The translations under genes and the position numbers were made by a program. Source: Pyropia yezoensis (taxonomy: Eukaryota; Rhodophyta; Bangiophyceae; Bangiales; Bangiaceae). From it: DNA of 64,000 nucleotides. The stretch covers positions 4,338,882 through 4,402,881 of the forward strand of contig CM020618.1 in NCBI GenBank assembly GCA_009829735.1, given 5' to 3'. Of this stretch, positions 1 to 12,051 are shown piece after piece (the stretch's first letter is position 1; every line of letters starts with the position of its first letter). The notes below the pieces were generated by a model that worked only from the letters and a program-made list of their open reading frames with translations, did not search any database and was not told where the DNA came from.

Positions 1-729
1 GGTCGGGCGGCGGCGGCACGGGGGGGGGGGGCGACGGCGGCACGCCCCCGCCGTTGCGCTTGGGAATGCCCATGATGGAGAGGGGGGCCGCGGAAGGGGC
101 GGGGGGAAGCAGCAAGACGGGAAGGAAGCGGGGAAGGAAGAGGGGAAGGGAGGGGAGAGCACACCCCGCTAGAGGAAAAGGAGAGGGGTGTGCCAGCAGC
201 GGAAGCGGATGGGCAGGTGCGGGGGTGGGCGGAGGAAAGGGGGAGAACGGCAAGCCGCCGTGGCCGGCGACGATCCCGACGAGAGACCACCACCACCACC
301 TCCCCCACCGCCCCGAGTGTGTCGGCGACCGGGACAGTCACTGGGCGAGGAGCGGCGCGTCGCAGCCCCAGGCAGCGGCGCGCGAAAGAGGCGGCAGACG
401 GCAGGGCCGCGGCGCCCCGCGTCGTGGGTCCCTTGGTGGGTGTCCCGGCAGACGAGAGTGGCGGCAACTGCGGGATGCAGTGCTGTGCCGCCGAGCACGC
501 CTCCCTCTGGGATCTCGGCCCATGCACTGAACTTTCCAAGTTTGGTGCAGAAATCTTTTCACTTGAAGAGCAAGTCGGCACTGAGCCATTGGACATTCGC
601 TTGGATGCTTCCAAGAATGGCGCATCTGGTAAGTATTCTAATAGAGTGGTTCCAAGGAGGCACCAATGGGTGGCCAAGCCGGACGAGCAAGAAGGGCACG
701 AGGAAAAGGGCAGGAAAAAATAGGTCCAT
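1..729 (+). other. GC-rich flank with a possible plus-strand exon
   Basis: Mostly G/C-rich sequence with no recognisable domain. Between about 520 and 660 base composition becomes balanced, unlike everything up to 12 kb. One plus-strand frame there (open from about 190) reads through SKFGAEIFSLEEQVG and LDIRLDASKNGASG, which looks like ordinary protein rather than low-complexity shadow. A GTAAGT donor-like site at 629-634 follows the GASG codons, so an exon could end near 628; no acceptor could be placed. The frame stays open to 721, so an unspliced reading is also possible. No product is assigned. Confidence 0.25.
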
Positions 730-1954
730 CGGGAGCTGACCAGCTTCCACACAATACGCGGCGGGGGGGGGGGAGGGGGAGGAAGGAAGAGGCGAGCGGG
801 AAGCGCACCGTGCGCCCTCCCCCTGCCACCCTCCCTCCCCCCAGGCGCCTCCCCGCTCCGCGCTTCCCACGCCCCGCCGCTCCCTTTGCCCGCCGTGCTG
901 CCCGCCAAGGCCCCCCCACCCGACCGCCGCCGCCGCCGTCGCCGCCGCCACCCGGCCGGCGGCGCCCCCCCCCACCCGACCCCTGGAATCCCCGCCCGTC
1001 CTCCCCACCTCAGCCCTTGGACCCGTCATCGCGCACCCCCGCCCACCCTGCCAACCCCCCCCTCCCTCTTTGCCCCCCCCACGCCTTTCCCTCTTGCGCC
1101 CTTCCTCCCTCCCCCCCACCCCCCCACCCCCCCCCCCGCGCGCGCGCGCTCCTGCCCGGCCGCCCCCCCCATGGCTTCCCGCGCCGCGGCGGCGCCGCTG
1201 CGCGCCGCGCCCGCCCGCCTGCGCGCCGCCGCCACCGCCGCCGCCGCCGTTGCCGCCACCGCCGCCGCCGCGGCTGGTGCCGTGACGGGCCTCCCGTCAC
1301 GGCGGCGCTCCTCCCCCGCGCCCTCCCCTTCCCCCGCGGCCGCCGCCACCCACCCTCACCCCCGCCCGTCCACGGGCGCCCCCCCCCACCCGTCGGCGGT
1401 AGCCGCGACGGCGGCGGCGGCGGGGGGGGTGGCGGGGGGGGGGGTGGCGGACGCGACGCGGGCAGCGGCGGCGGCGGCGGCGGCGGCCGCCCCCCCCCCG
1501 GCCTCCCCCCACCCGTGTGACTGCGCGCCGCTGTGGGCGTGCATGCAGGCAACGACCACGCCGGGCGGGTGTGGGGCCGCCGAGGCGGCGCTGCGGGCGT
1601 GCATGGCGGCGGAGGGGGGGGGGGGCGGGTGACGGCCCCGCCGTGGCGTGTCGGCACGCTTGTGTTGCGTGGGGGGGGGGGGGTGGGGGGGTGGGGGGGT
1701 GCGGTGAGGGAGGGACCGGGGGGGCGGGGTGGGTGGGTGGAGGTGGGCGGGAAGGGGAGGGGGGGGGGGGGGTTGGGGGGGGGGGCCGCGCCGGCCTTGC
1801 TCCGCCCCCCGCCCCTCTTCCTTCCCCTTCCCCCCCTCTGCCAGGCCAGAGGGATGCGGCCAGGGGGATGTGCACAGAGGCGTGCGAGAGGGAGGGAGAG
1901 AGGGGGGAGGGGGGGGGGGGGGGGGCGACGACGACGAGGGAGGGCGATACAGAG

Positions 1955-1986
<32 letters not shown>

Positions 1987-2070
1987 AGGAATGACCAGAT
2001 GAGCGCGGGAGAGCGGGGGCCCAGAGCAGCGGTGGGGGAGGGGGGGGGGAGGGACGGGGACGGGGACCCC
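730..2070. repeat. Homopolymer and simple-sequence block, no gene seen
   Basis: Built of long G, C and A runs and CCG/GGC triplets, including an A-rich stretch near 1954-1985 and G runs around 1670-1790 and 1904-1925. Long reading frames exist on both strands, but they are Pro/Arg/Gly/Ala-only translations of low-complexity DNA with no coding signal. It lies just downstream of the stop of the VPS13-like gene and probably holds its 3' untranslated region. Confidence 0.6.
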
Positions 2071-4879
2071 TCAGCGGCGTGGCCGCACGCCCGGCGTGGG
2101 CGCCGTGAGGAGGCCGAGGAGCCCCACCCCGCCGCCCCCCGCGCCCCCCGCCCGCGGCGGCGGCGGCAGCAGCGCCACGGGCGGTAGCGGCCGCGGCGGC
2201 AGCGGCGGCGACGGGCGGGGCGACGGGGGGGACCGCCGCGGCCGCCGGCCGGCGGCCACAGCCGCCGCCGGCGCCCCGTCGGCCGGCTCCCCCCGCGGCT
2301 GCCGCTGATGCCGCTGCTGCCGCCGCTGCTGCTGCTCCTGCCGCCGCCGCTGCCGTCGCCGCCGCACGCTGTCGTCGCCGTCGGCACTTGCGTCGCCGTC
2401 GCCGTCGGCGGTCGCGCTGGCGCTGGCGCTGGCGCTGGCGCTGGCGCTGGCGCTGGCGCTGGCGCTGGCGCTGGCGCTGGCGCTGGCGCTGGTGGCGCTG
2501 GCGCCGGCGCTGGAAGCCGCCGCCGCCGCGGCGGCGGCGGCGGTGAGCCGCCGGCGGGGCGCCCCCCCCCCCAGGACGCCCCGCCCCACCCGTGGCCACC
2601 CCCACCCCCACCCCCACCCCCCCGCCCACCGCCCCACCGCCGCGGCCAGCGCCCCCCCCACCGCCCGCGCCGCCGCCGACGCGGCGGCTGCCCGCACCGC
2701 CGACGCCGCGGCCGTCCACAGCGGCCGCGTCGCGGCGGCCGCGGCGGCCGCCGGCGCGCGCACCGCCGCGGCGGCGGCAACGGCGACGCCGCCGCCGACG
2801 ACGCGAAAGCCCACCCCCGCCAGCTGGGGGGCGTACGTCCAGCCGAGCCGCGTCGCCACCACCGCCGCCACCCGCGACGCGTGGGCGGCCAGGCAGGAGG
2901 GGGGGGCGCTGGCCGCGGCGGCCGGCCGCGGCGGCGACGGGTCGGCCGCCGCGGCCGCCGCCACGGCGGCCGCCCGGAACGCAATGGCCACCGCGGCGGC
3001 CATATCCGCCATGCCCCCCGTGATGTGGAGGGTGCTCTCCCGGAGCTTGATGGCCAGCTGCGGGGCCGCCGACGGCGCCGGCGCGCGCACGGCCGCCCCC
3101 GCCGCCACGCCGCCGCTGCCGCTACCGTCCCGTGGCAGCGGCGGCGGCGGCGGCGGCGGCGGGTCGCCTGGCATCCGCGGGTCGGCGCGGACCGTCACGT
3201 GGAGGGAGCTGAGGTGGAAAAGCGGCCGCGGCGACGGGCGGCCGCCGCCGTCGACGCGGCCGTCGCCACCGCCCGCAGCCGAGGCGGACAGCAGCAGCGG
3301 GGGTGGCGGCCGCGGCCGCTGCTGCCGCTGCTGCCGCTGCTGCTGCCGCCGCCGCTGCCGCCGCCGCCGCCGCAGCCGCAGCCGCAGCCGCTGCTGCTGC
3401 TCCTGTTGGGAGGGCAGGGGCGGCCGGTCGGGAGGCCCGCCGCTGCCGTCACCGCCACCGTCGACGGTGGCGTCGGCGTTGCCGCCGGCGGCGTCGGCGC
3501 GGCGGTGGCGGCCGACGCCCGTGCCGGCGGTGAGGTCCAGCGTCTCTACCGACGGCGCCGCCGCCACGGCGGTGGCGCCGAGCCGCGCCGCCAGCTCCAC
3601 AGGGTTGACGCCAGCCATGTCGCGGGCCGGCGGCGGGGAGCCCCCGCCGCCGCCCGCCGCCGCCAACCAGCCGGGGGCGTGCCCCCCGCTGGCGCCGCCG
3701 CCACCCCCCCCAGCCCCGCCACCGGCGGCAGCGGCAGCGGCGGCGGCGGCGGCGGCGGTACCCCCCTCCCCCCCCCGGTCCACCCCCCACGGCCGCAGGG
3801 CCGCGGCCGGGCACAGGGACAGGGACAGGTCGGTGACGTCCAGCTGGGTGCCCCCCAGGTAGCCCGCCACGTAGGACGGGGCGCCCGGCTCGCGGGGGCG
3901 GCGGCGGCGGCCGCCGCCGCCGTCGGCGCCGCCACCGCCACCAGGCGCCCACAGCAGGTGGGTGTGGAGGGTGACGCCCGCGAGGAGCGCCCGCGACTCG
4001 GGGGACCGCGGGCACTCGACGAGCGCCAGCTGCGCCGCCCACACGTGCGCGACCACGTCCAGGCCGCCGCCCGCCGCGGCGGTCGTAGAGGCGGCGGGGG
4101 GGGGGGGGGGTCGGACGGTGCACCCGAAGCAGAGGCGGCGGCGGCGGCAGCCGAGGCGGCGGTGCCGGCGGCGTCGGCGGCGGGGGCCGCGCTGGTGGGT
4201 GGGGCGGCGGCGGGGAGGGGCGCCGCAAACGCGGCGAGGGCGGCGTAAAAGTCGGGCACGCCCAGCACCCACGGCGCCATCACCTGCACCCACACGGCCG
4301 GCAGCCGCCGCGCCGCGGCGGTCGTTGCCCGCACCGACAGCCGCGGGTGGGCGCCGGCGGCGACGCCGCCGCCGCCGTCGCCGCCGGCGGGCCCGCGGCG
4401 GAGGTCCACCGCCAGCCGAAACGCGTCGGGCACGCCGGGGCGGGCGTCGTACAGCCAGGCGGCGCCAATGGTGAGGTCGCGCTGGGAGGACCCGCCGGCC
4501 GCCTGGCCAGCCCCCGCGCGCCCTCCCACCCCCGCGCCGCTGCCACCGGCGTCGTCGCGGCTGCCGTCCCCGGCGTCTGCAGCGGCGGCAACGGCGGCGG
4601 GGGCGGTGATGCGCTGCTTGTAGGTGGCCGCCTCGACGGTGAGGGAAGCGAGGCCGACCGGCGCCGCGTCGTCGTCGGCGGCACCGTCGGCGTCGGCTGC
4701 AGCGTCGGCGGCCAGCAGGTCCACCGTCAGCTTGTCCACCGACGCGACCACCCGGGTGGTACGCGTGTCGACCGCCGCCGAGGGGGACCCGCCGCCGCCG
4801 CCGTCGCTGTGGGCGGCAGCGGCGGCGGTGGCCGGCGGCGGAGGCGGCCTGCGCGGGGAGGGCGCGCCGTCCCCCCCGC

Positions 4880-4911
<32 letters not shown>

Positions 4912-6652
4912 TCCTCCTCCTTGCCCTGGTCGGGCGCCCCCGCGACGGGCGCCCACAAGTTGGTCTCCCACCCCGCCACGACCACCGGCAGCTGGTCGGG
5001 GGTGAGGATGGCGTGCGCGTCCGCAATGGCCACCCGCGTCTGGTGCTGCGCCGCCCCGTCGGCGGCGACCGCGTCCCAGCCGGTGGACACCTCCACGTCG
5101 GTGAGAGAGAGCGCCACCGCGCTGCCGCCACCGCCACCGTCCCCGCCACCACCACCACCACCGTGGGGAAGAGCGGCGCCACCGCCTGGCGTGGACACGG
5201 CGGCCGCTGCACCCCAGCCGCCACCGCCGCCGCTGGCATGGCCGGGAGCCCCGCCGCCGTCGGCGGCGGCGACGACCGCCGGGTCGGCGGCGGTGGTGAT
5301 GAGCAGCGCCTGCGGGAGGGCCACCGACACGCCGCCGCGGTCGCCGCCGACCCAGGTCAGCTGCACCGCCGGCGCGTCGATGCTCACCGCCGCCCCCAGG
5401 TGGGGGCCGTGCAGCACGGGGAAGACGACCGCCAGCTGCGTTGCGGTCACGCTCAGCCGAAAGGGCGGGGGCGGGGGCGGCGCGGCGACCGCCGCTGCCG
5501 CGGCGGTGGCGGCAGCGTCGGCAGCGTCGGCAGCCACCGCCGCCGTGGCGGGGGTGGGGGCGGGGGCGGGGGCGGGGACCGCGTCGGGGGGGCCGCCCTT
5601 CCCCCCCCCCTTCCCCCCGCCCCCCTCCCCGCCCACCCCCCCCTCGGTTAGGTCCACCGCCACCGCCGCGGCGAGCGCCCGCTGGATCCACCCCAGCTCG
5701 GTGAGGAACCCCCGGCGCAGCGCCAGCTGCACGTGCGCCACCGTCAGGGCCACCGCCCCCCCCCCCGCGGGCGTGTAGGCCACCACTACCGACGGCGGGG
5801 CCTCCTCTTCCTCGGCGGCCAGCACCGCCGACACGTCTGGCCCCGCGGGGGGTGGCGGGGCGGCGTCCCCCCCCGCCCAAGGGGCGGCGGCGGCGTCCCC
5901 TCCCCCCACCCCCGCACCACCACCACCAACCCCCCCACCGCGTACCACGGGCGGGCGGCGGAGGATGGCCATCTCGTACCCGTCGGCCCGCCGCGGGGAG
6001 CGGTCGGCCAGGGAGAGGCGGCCGACCGACAGGTCCAGCCGCCCCGCCTCGCCGCCCGCGTGGAGGGCGGCGGCGACGTCGCGCGCGCGGAGGCGCGCGA
6101 CGCACCCCCCAGTGCCGGGGTGCCACGGCGCGCCGGCCATGACGCGGACGGCGCCAATGTGCACCCGCAGGGGGGCGGGGGGGGGGGTGGGGCGGACGGC
6201 GCGGCGTCGTCGTTGCCGTCGCCACCGCCGTTGACACCGTCCCCGGCGGCGCGGTCGGTGGCGCGGCCCGCCGCGGCGGCGGCCGCGGCCGCCGCTGCTG
6301 CCGCCAGCGGCCCGCCCGCGGCGCCACCACCACCAAACCGCGGGCTGGCGGCGGCGGCAGCGGCGGCGGCGGCAGCAGCAGCGGCGGCGGCGGCAGCAGC
6401 CTTGGCGCCCACTCCCCCCCACCCGCCCGGCAGCCAGTCGTCGGCGCTCGCGCCCGGGTCGTCAGACGGGGCGGTGGAGAAGCTATAGGCCGGCGACGGC
6501 GCCAGCGCCGGCGGCAGCGCGGGCGACGTCAGCGGCGACGGGAAGGCGGGCGGCCGCCAGCCGCCGGCGCCCCCCCCACCCCCACTGCCGCCCCCCCACC
6601 CACCGCGGCGCCCCCGGCGGGGCGTCGTCCCGCCCGCGCTGCCGTCAGCGGC

Positions 6653-6683
<31 letters not shown>

Positions 6684-7318
6684 GGCCATAGCCCAGCGTC
6701 GGGGGAGGCGGCGCCGCCGTCGGCGCCCGCCGCACCGCCCGCGCCCGCGCCCGCCGCCCCCCCCCCTGTGGCCACCGACAGCCGGCGGGCCAGCACCCGG
6801 TCGCCCCGCACCGCGCGGGAAAGGGAGGACGCGAGCGCCGCGACGGGGTGGACCGCCGCGGGCAGCGCCGCGACGGCCACAACGCCGACGGCCAGCTCCG
6901 TCGCGCCCGACGGCCACCGCTGCAGGCGGAGGGCGAGGCCGCCCAGCGCGCGGCGCACCGACCGGCGACGGTCCGACGGCGCCTCCCCCACGCCGTCGGG
7001 GGTCCACCCGCCGCCGCCGCCGCCGCCGAGCCCGCCAACGTCGGGCACGTCATCGACGGCCACGTCGACGCTGCTCTCCACGCTGCTGCCGCTGCTGTCG
7101 CTGTGGGCCGAGCCCCAGCTGGCCGACCGGTGGTGGCCTCCCCCGCCCCCCCCCGGGGGCACCCCCCGGGAGGACAGCAGGTCCCGGCCCTGCACCACCA
7201 GCCGGTGGGCGAGCAGGTCACTCCCCACCGCGTCCACGCCCGCCTGGCCCTGCTGGCCCCACACCGCCGAGGCGGCGGCGCCCCCACCACCGCCACCACC
7301 ACCACCACCGCCACCGCC

Positions 7319-7360
<42 letters not shown>

Positions 7361-10203
7361 CCGCCCCGCCGCACCCCCCCGCGCCCACTGCCCACTCCCC
7401 CGCACCCCCCCACCGTGGATGGCGGCGGCGTCCATGCCGCCGCTGCCCCCCCCCCCCTCCCCACGGGCGCCCACCGCCTCGTCCGCCTCCACCGCCGTCC
7501 ACGGGGACGTGACCGCCGACCGGGGGCGGATGGCGAGGAGCGGCCGCGACGCCGCACCCGCCAGGGACAGCCCATCGAGCGTCACCGTCACCGCGCCCGA
7601 CGGGGACGGCGACAGCTCCAGCCGGCCGCCCACCGCGGCCAGCCGCAGGACGGATCGGTCCGCCGCGTCGCGGATGTCTAGCGTCGCCACCCCGACCGTC
7701 AGTGCCGCGTCCATGGCACGCAGCGCCGGCGGGGGGGGGAGGGTGCCCGCCGGGGAGGGGGGCGCGTGCGTGGCCCTGCCATCACCGCCGCCGCCGCCGT
7801 CGCCGCCGTCGCCGGCCGTGGCGACCGCCAGAGAGGCGGTGCGGAAAGGAGGCCGCGCCGCCACCGCCTGGCGGGGCGTCCGCGGCGACGGCGCGTCGGC
7901 GGCCGCGGCCGCCGCTGCGGGTCGTGGCGGCCGGCCGGCCACGCCGCGCAGCGGTGCGGGCGTTGCAGCAGGGGCGCCCAGCGCCAGCGGCGGCAGCGGC
8001 GGCGGCGGCACCGCCCCGGGCGCCGCCGCGCCAGCCGACGCGGGGGCGGCGGCGCCCGCCGCGGCGGGCACCACCCTGCCGGGCGTGCCGCCGCCCTCCC
8101 CCCCCGCCGCTGCGCCACAGGGCACGCCAGGGGCGGTGGTACACGCAGCCGACAGGGGTGGCGGGCGAGGGTCGCCGCCGCCGCTGCCGCCGGCGCGTGC
8201 CCCCCCCGCCGCCGCCGCGGCTGCGGATAGTGGCGGCGGCGGCGGCGGCGGCGTGGCCGACAGCCACTCTGCGGCGAGGCCCAGCGCCTGCCGCACCGCC
8301 CGGTCCGACACAACGGTGGTGAGGGCGGCAACGTCCCCCCGCAGCCGCACCCGCGGCGTGCGGCCGACCGTCGCGGCGGGGGCGGCGGTCGCGACCAGCG
8401 ACGGGTGGTGGAGGACCGACACGCGGACGGCCAGCTCGATGGGCGCCATGACGCTCTCCACCACCGCCGCCGGCGGTGTGGAGCCACGGGGGGAGGCAGG
8501 CGGGGGGGGGGGGGGGGGGGGGGAGGGGAAGGGGGGGGAGCAAAGAGCGGGGGGGCCCGCCGCGCGCCCCGCCGGCTGCGGCTGCGCCGCTGGCGGCCGC
8601 CGACGCCAAGGTCGCCGAGACGGCCACCCGCCGCCGCTGCCGCCGCGGCCGGCGCCGCGGCGGCGGCTGGCGCCACCACCGCCAGGGATAGGTCCGTCAG
8701 CGAGACGCGGTAGTGGCTGTAGCGCACCAAGCCGCCGTCTGAACCACCGGCGCCCACTCCCGCTCCCCCCCCCGCAGTGGCAGCGGCGGCGGCGGCGGCC
8801 GCGGCGGGGTTGGTCCCTAGGTGGTGGTAGTGGTGGTGATGGTGGTGGTGGCGGTGGTCGGCGCCCCCCCCCCATCCCCACCCCACCGCGCCATTGCTAC
8901 TACCTCCCCCCCCTCCCACGCCGGCGGTGACGGTGGTGGCGGCGGCGGGCGGCAGCCGTGGCGGGAAGCGCTCCCCCCCGACCCCCACCGTCGCAACGGC
9001 GACGGTGCCGAGGTGCGCGACGAGCATCGGCCCGCCCCGGCGGCGGGCGCCCGTCAGGCGCACCCGCGGGGCGGCAACGAGGATGGACAGCCGCGGGGGG
9101 ACCCCGCCGGCGACCGCGTCGGTGAGGGCCCGGCGGCGGAGGAGGGCGAGGCCGGCGGTGCGGTGCGGCGGGTCGGGGTCGTCGCCACCGCCGCCGCCGC
9201 CGCCGCTCCGGGACGCGGGGGAGGAGGATGCCGCCGCTGCCGCTGCCGCAGCCGCTGCCGCTGCGTCCAAGCCGACGCTCAGGGACCGCCGGTGGCGGGC
9301 GCGGCCACTCGTGGGCGTGGCGGCGGGCGACGCCCCCCCCGCCCCCACGTCGTCGGCGGGGGTGGTGGCGGTAAAAAAGGAGACGACGGCCAGGAGGCAC
9401 CCGTCGGGCCCGTCGACGGTCACGTCGAGCCCCCCCACCGCCGCGTCGACGGAAATGCGCGACGCGTCGAGGAGGCGCCGCGCCTGCTCCGCGACCGACC
9501 CCGCCCCGCCGGCGCCGTCGGGCGCCACCGCCGCCTGCTGCACGCGCAGCGCCAGGAGGCAGCCGGGGGCGGGGGGGGCGTCGTCGAGGGCGGGTGAGAC
9601 GCTGTCGGAACGATGGCCGCCGCCCCTGGTGGCGGCGCTGCCGCCCTCCCCAGCGGCTGCGGCGGCGGCGACGGCCGCCGCCGCCGCCGAGTCGGCCGGC
9701 CGCGCCGCCCCCGCTGATGACGCGTGCTGCTCGCGGATGTAGGCGAGCGCCGCCGACACCTCTGCGTCGTCGAGGTGCGCGTGCAGCGGCCGAGCCGGGG
9801 GCGTGCCGTCGGCAGTCGCCGCAAGCAACGACGCCGACGCCGCCGCCGCCGCCGCAGCGCCACCCCCCGCCCCCGCCGCGCCGCTACCGCCACCGCTGCT
9901 GTCACCGCCGCCGGTGCTGTCGCCAACGCTGCCGCCGGCGCCCAATCGTGGCCGCGGGCACAGCAGCGGCCGGCGGGAGCGGAGGTCGGTGAGGCCAAAC
10001 GAGCGCAGCAGAACAGCGACGACAAAGGCGGCGCCGGTGTCGGCGCCGTCGCCAGCGAGCGAGCCGGTGAAGCGGGCCTCGAGGAGGCGGAGCTCGGCGA
10101 GCGGCCGCCGCCGCTGCCGCGAGCCCCCGCCGCCCCCAGACGCCAGCTGCAACGACGCCCGTCCGAGGACTGCCGCCACTCGGAGGGAAGGGGGGGGGGC
10201 GGC

Positions 10204-10235
<32 letters not shown>

Positions 10236-12051
10236 CGGGTCCAACATCGGCAGTAGCGACCGTGCCACCAACGCCCAAGGCGCCGTCTGCAATGCCAGGC
10301 ACGCGCGGCGGCGGCGGCGGCGGCGCGAGCACCCCCTCCGACCGCGCCCGCCGGTCGGCCGCGTCGCGCAGCAGGAGCAGCTGCTCGACGCTGAGCAAGT
10401 AGGCCGGGGGCGCCGCCCCCTCCTCCACATCGCCGTCGCCGTTGCCGTCGCCGTCGCCGTCACCCTGGCCGTCGGCCCCTCCTTCCGCGCGCCCGGCCGC
10501 CGCCGCCTCCACCGCCGCCACCAGCGTGCCAATATCCGCCGGGTCCCACTCGAGGTCCGCCGTCGCGGCCTCGACGGCCGCCGCGACGCGCGCCGCGTCG
10601 GGGGCGGCCGCCTCGGCGCTAACCTCCCCCGCCGCCCGCGCGGCGGCGGCGGCCACCCGCGCGGCCGTGTAGGCGGCGGCAACGGCCGCCCTCGCGCGGG
10701 ACGCGGCCGGGTCGGCCAGCGCCCGCCACTCGCGCCACCGGCGGAGGGCGGCGGGGGGGACGACCGCGGCGGCTAGCCACCGCCACCGCCCGCGCGCGGT
10801 GGGCGGGAGGGGGGGCAGCGGCGCCGACGGGTCGTCGCCGGGGGGGTGGGAGAGGCGGCCGGCGGTGGCGCGGAGGGCGGCCAGCTGTGCAGCGTCGAGG
10901 GAGAGGGAGATGTCGGGGAGCTCCACCTCGACGGCCGCCCGCGCCGCGGGCGCACCGCCGCCCGCGGCAGTCGCGGCGTCGCTGCCGCCAACGCCGGCGG
11001 CCGCCACCCCGCCGGGGCCGTCCTTGCGGATGGTCAGCCGCAGCTGCGCCGTCACAGGCGCGAGGATGGTACCGGGGGGTAGCCGTGCAGGCGCCGCCGT
11101 CCCCGTCGCCGCCGCCGTCCCCGCCGCCGCCGCCGCCGCCACCGCCGCTGCAGCTGCCGCCTGCCGGCGGTTCCACTCGACAAACAGCTCGGGGTGCGGG
11201 GCGGTGGCGCGGGGCTCCCACCTCGCGGCGAGGCCGTCCAGGTTGACCGCTTTGCGGATGGCCGGCTCGGAGGCGTCGACAAAGGCGGGCGCCCAGTCGG
11301 CGCCGGTGCTCACCACCTGCAGCCGCCCCAGGCCGAGCGTCAGCGCGTACGGCTCGCCGCCGTCCCCGGCGGTGGCGGCGGCGGCGGTGGCGGCCTCGCT
11401 GTACTGGATGACCACGTCGCGGATGTCCACCTGCACGTTGGCAATGGCGCGGGTGAGGAAGCGGGACGACCAGCTCGCCTTGGCGCCCCCGCCGCCCCCG
11501 CCACCACCTCCAGCAGCAGCAATACCGCCCGGTGCGGCGGGGTCCCCCGCCGCGGCGGCGGCGGCGGCCGCCGCGGCCGCCACCCGCAACGAGTCATCGT
11601 TGGTCAGTCGGGCGGTGCGGAGGCGCGCGGCGCGGGCGGCCGACGGGGGCGCCGTCAGGGGCGCGGCAGAGACGGTAACGCCGTCGAGGACGAGGCGAAA
11701 CGGGGCGGAGCTGAGGCGCCCCCACGGGACGGTGACGGTGAGGACGCGGACGACACCCGCCGTGACGGTGACGGGCACGTCCACGCCCGCCGCGTCGAGG
11801 AGGACGGACAGCGCCTCGGGCTTGACCGCCAGCCGAGAAAGGGTGAGGCGGCCCGACCAGAGGGCCAGTCGCACCGACTCGCGGTCCAGGCCGTCGACGA
11901 CCGAGCCGAGGACCCGCGACAGGCCGTCGGCGACGAGCGACTGCAGCGCGCTCGTGGGCCATGGCCGGAAGCCAAAGCGGGACGACTCGCGGTCCACAGA
12001 CGACGCGACGCTGCCGAGGACGCGGAAGAGGGCGTCCGAGACGGCCTGCAT
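2071..12051 (-). CDS. VPS13: VPS13/chorein-like bridge lipid-transfer protein (frame broken at three poly-G runs)
   Basis: Large protein of the VPS13 family, which forms hydrophobic grooves moving bulk lipid between organelles at membrane contact sites. The Chorein_N signature lies at residues about 36-135: ADGLSRVLGS, LALWSGRLTLSRLAVKPEAL, then a V-T-V-T-A-G stretch and VTVPWGRL. Later blocks such as RYSHYRVSLTDLSLAVV, GLALRLQRWPSGATELAVGV and GGTQLDVTDLSLSLCP look like the repeated groove units. ATG at 12051 is chosen because the chorein fold begins at once; ATG at about 12144 and an open frame to 12369 are alternatives. Coding moves to another frame near 8502-8523, 6170-6187 and 4096-4110, giving four segments of about 1,180, 770, 690 and 670 codons. 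Ala, Gly and Pro homopolymers interrupt the conserved blocks. No C-terminal VAB, DH-like or PH region was seen, so it may be shortened or continue beyond unrecognised introns. ATG2 is less likely because the chorein block resembles VPS13 more. Confidence 0.72.
2413..2491. repeat. GCGCTG hexanucleotide tandem repeat
   Basis: About 13 near-perfect units of GCGCTG, read on the minus strand as an alternating Ser-Ala stretch near the C-terminus of the VPS13-like protein. The 6-bp unit preserves frame if copy number varies. Confidence 0.85.
4096..4110. repeat. 15-nt poly-G run at a frame change in VPS13-like gene
   Basis: On the coding (minus) strand the conserved reading passes from the frame ending SGAPSDPPPP to the frame starting AASTTAAAGGGLDVVAHVW across this run. 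Indel error, mutation or slippage are all possible. Confidence 0.7.
6170..6187. repeat. Interrupted poly-G run (6+11) at a frame change in VPS13-like gene
   Basis: Coding frame moves from the segment ending GNDDAAPSAPPPP to the segment with PLRVHIGAVRVMAG, which continues into conserved-looking protein (ELGWIQRAL, VSIDAPAVQLTWVGG). Confidence 0.7.
8502..8523. repeat. 22-nt poly-G run at a frame change in VPS13-like gene
   Basis: The longest G run in the coding region. Upstream conserved frame ends after the RYSHYRVSLTDLSL block; downstream coding resumes one frame over with AAVVESVMAPIELAVRVSV. Confidence 0.75.

Noticed and set aside
730..2070. Long reading frames on both strands, up to several hundred codons
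   Set aside because: Only Pro/Arg/Gly/Ala from homopolymers and triplet repeats; no stop codons simply because the DNA lacks A and T.
7300..7360. CCG triplet run as a regulatory repeat
   Set aside because: It encodes a Gly run in the VPS13-like protein, similar to several others in that gene.
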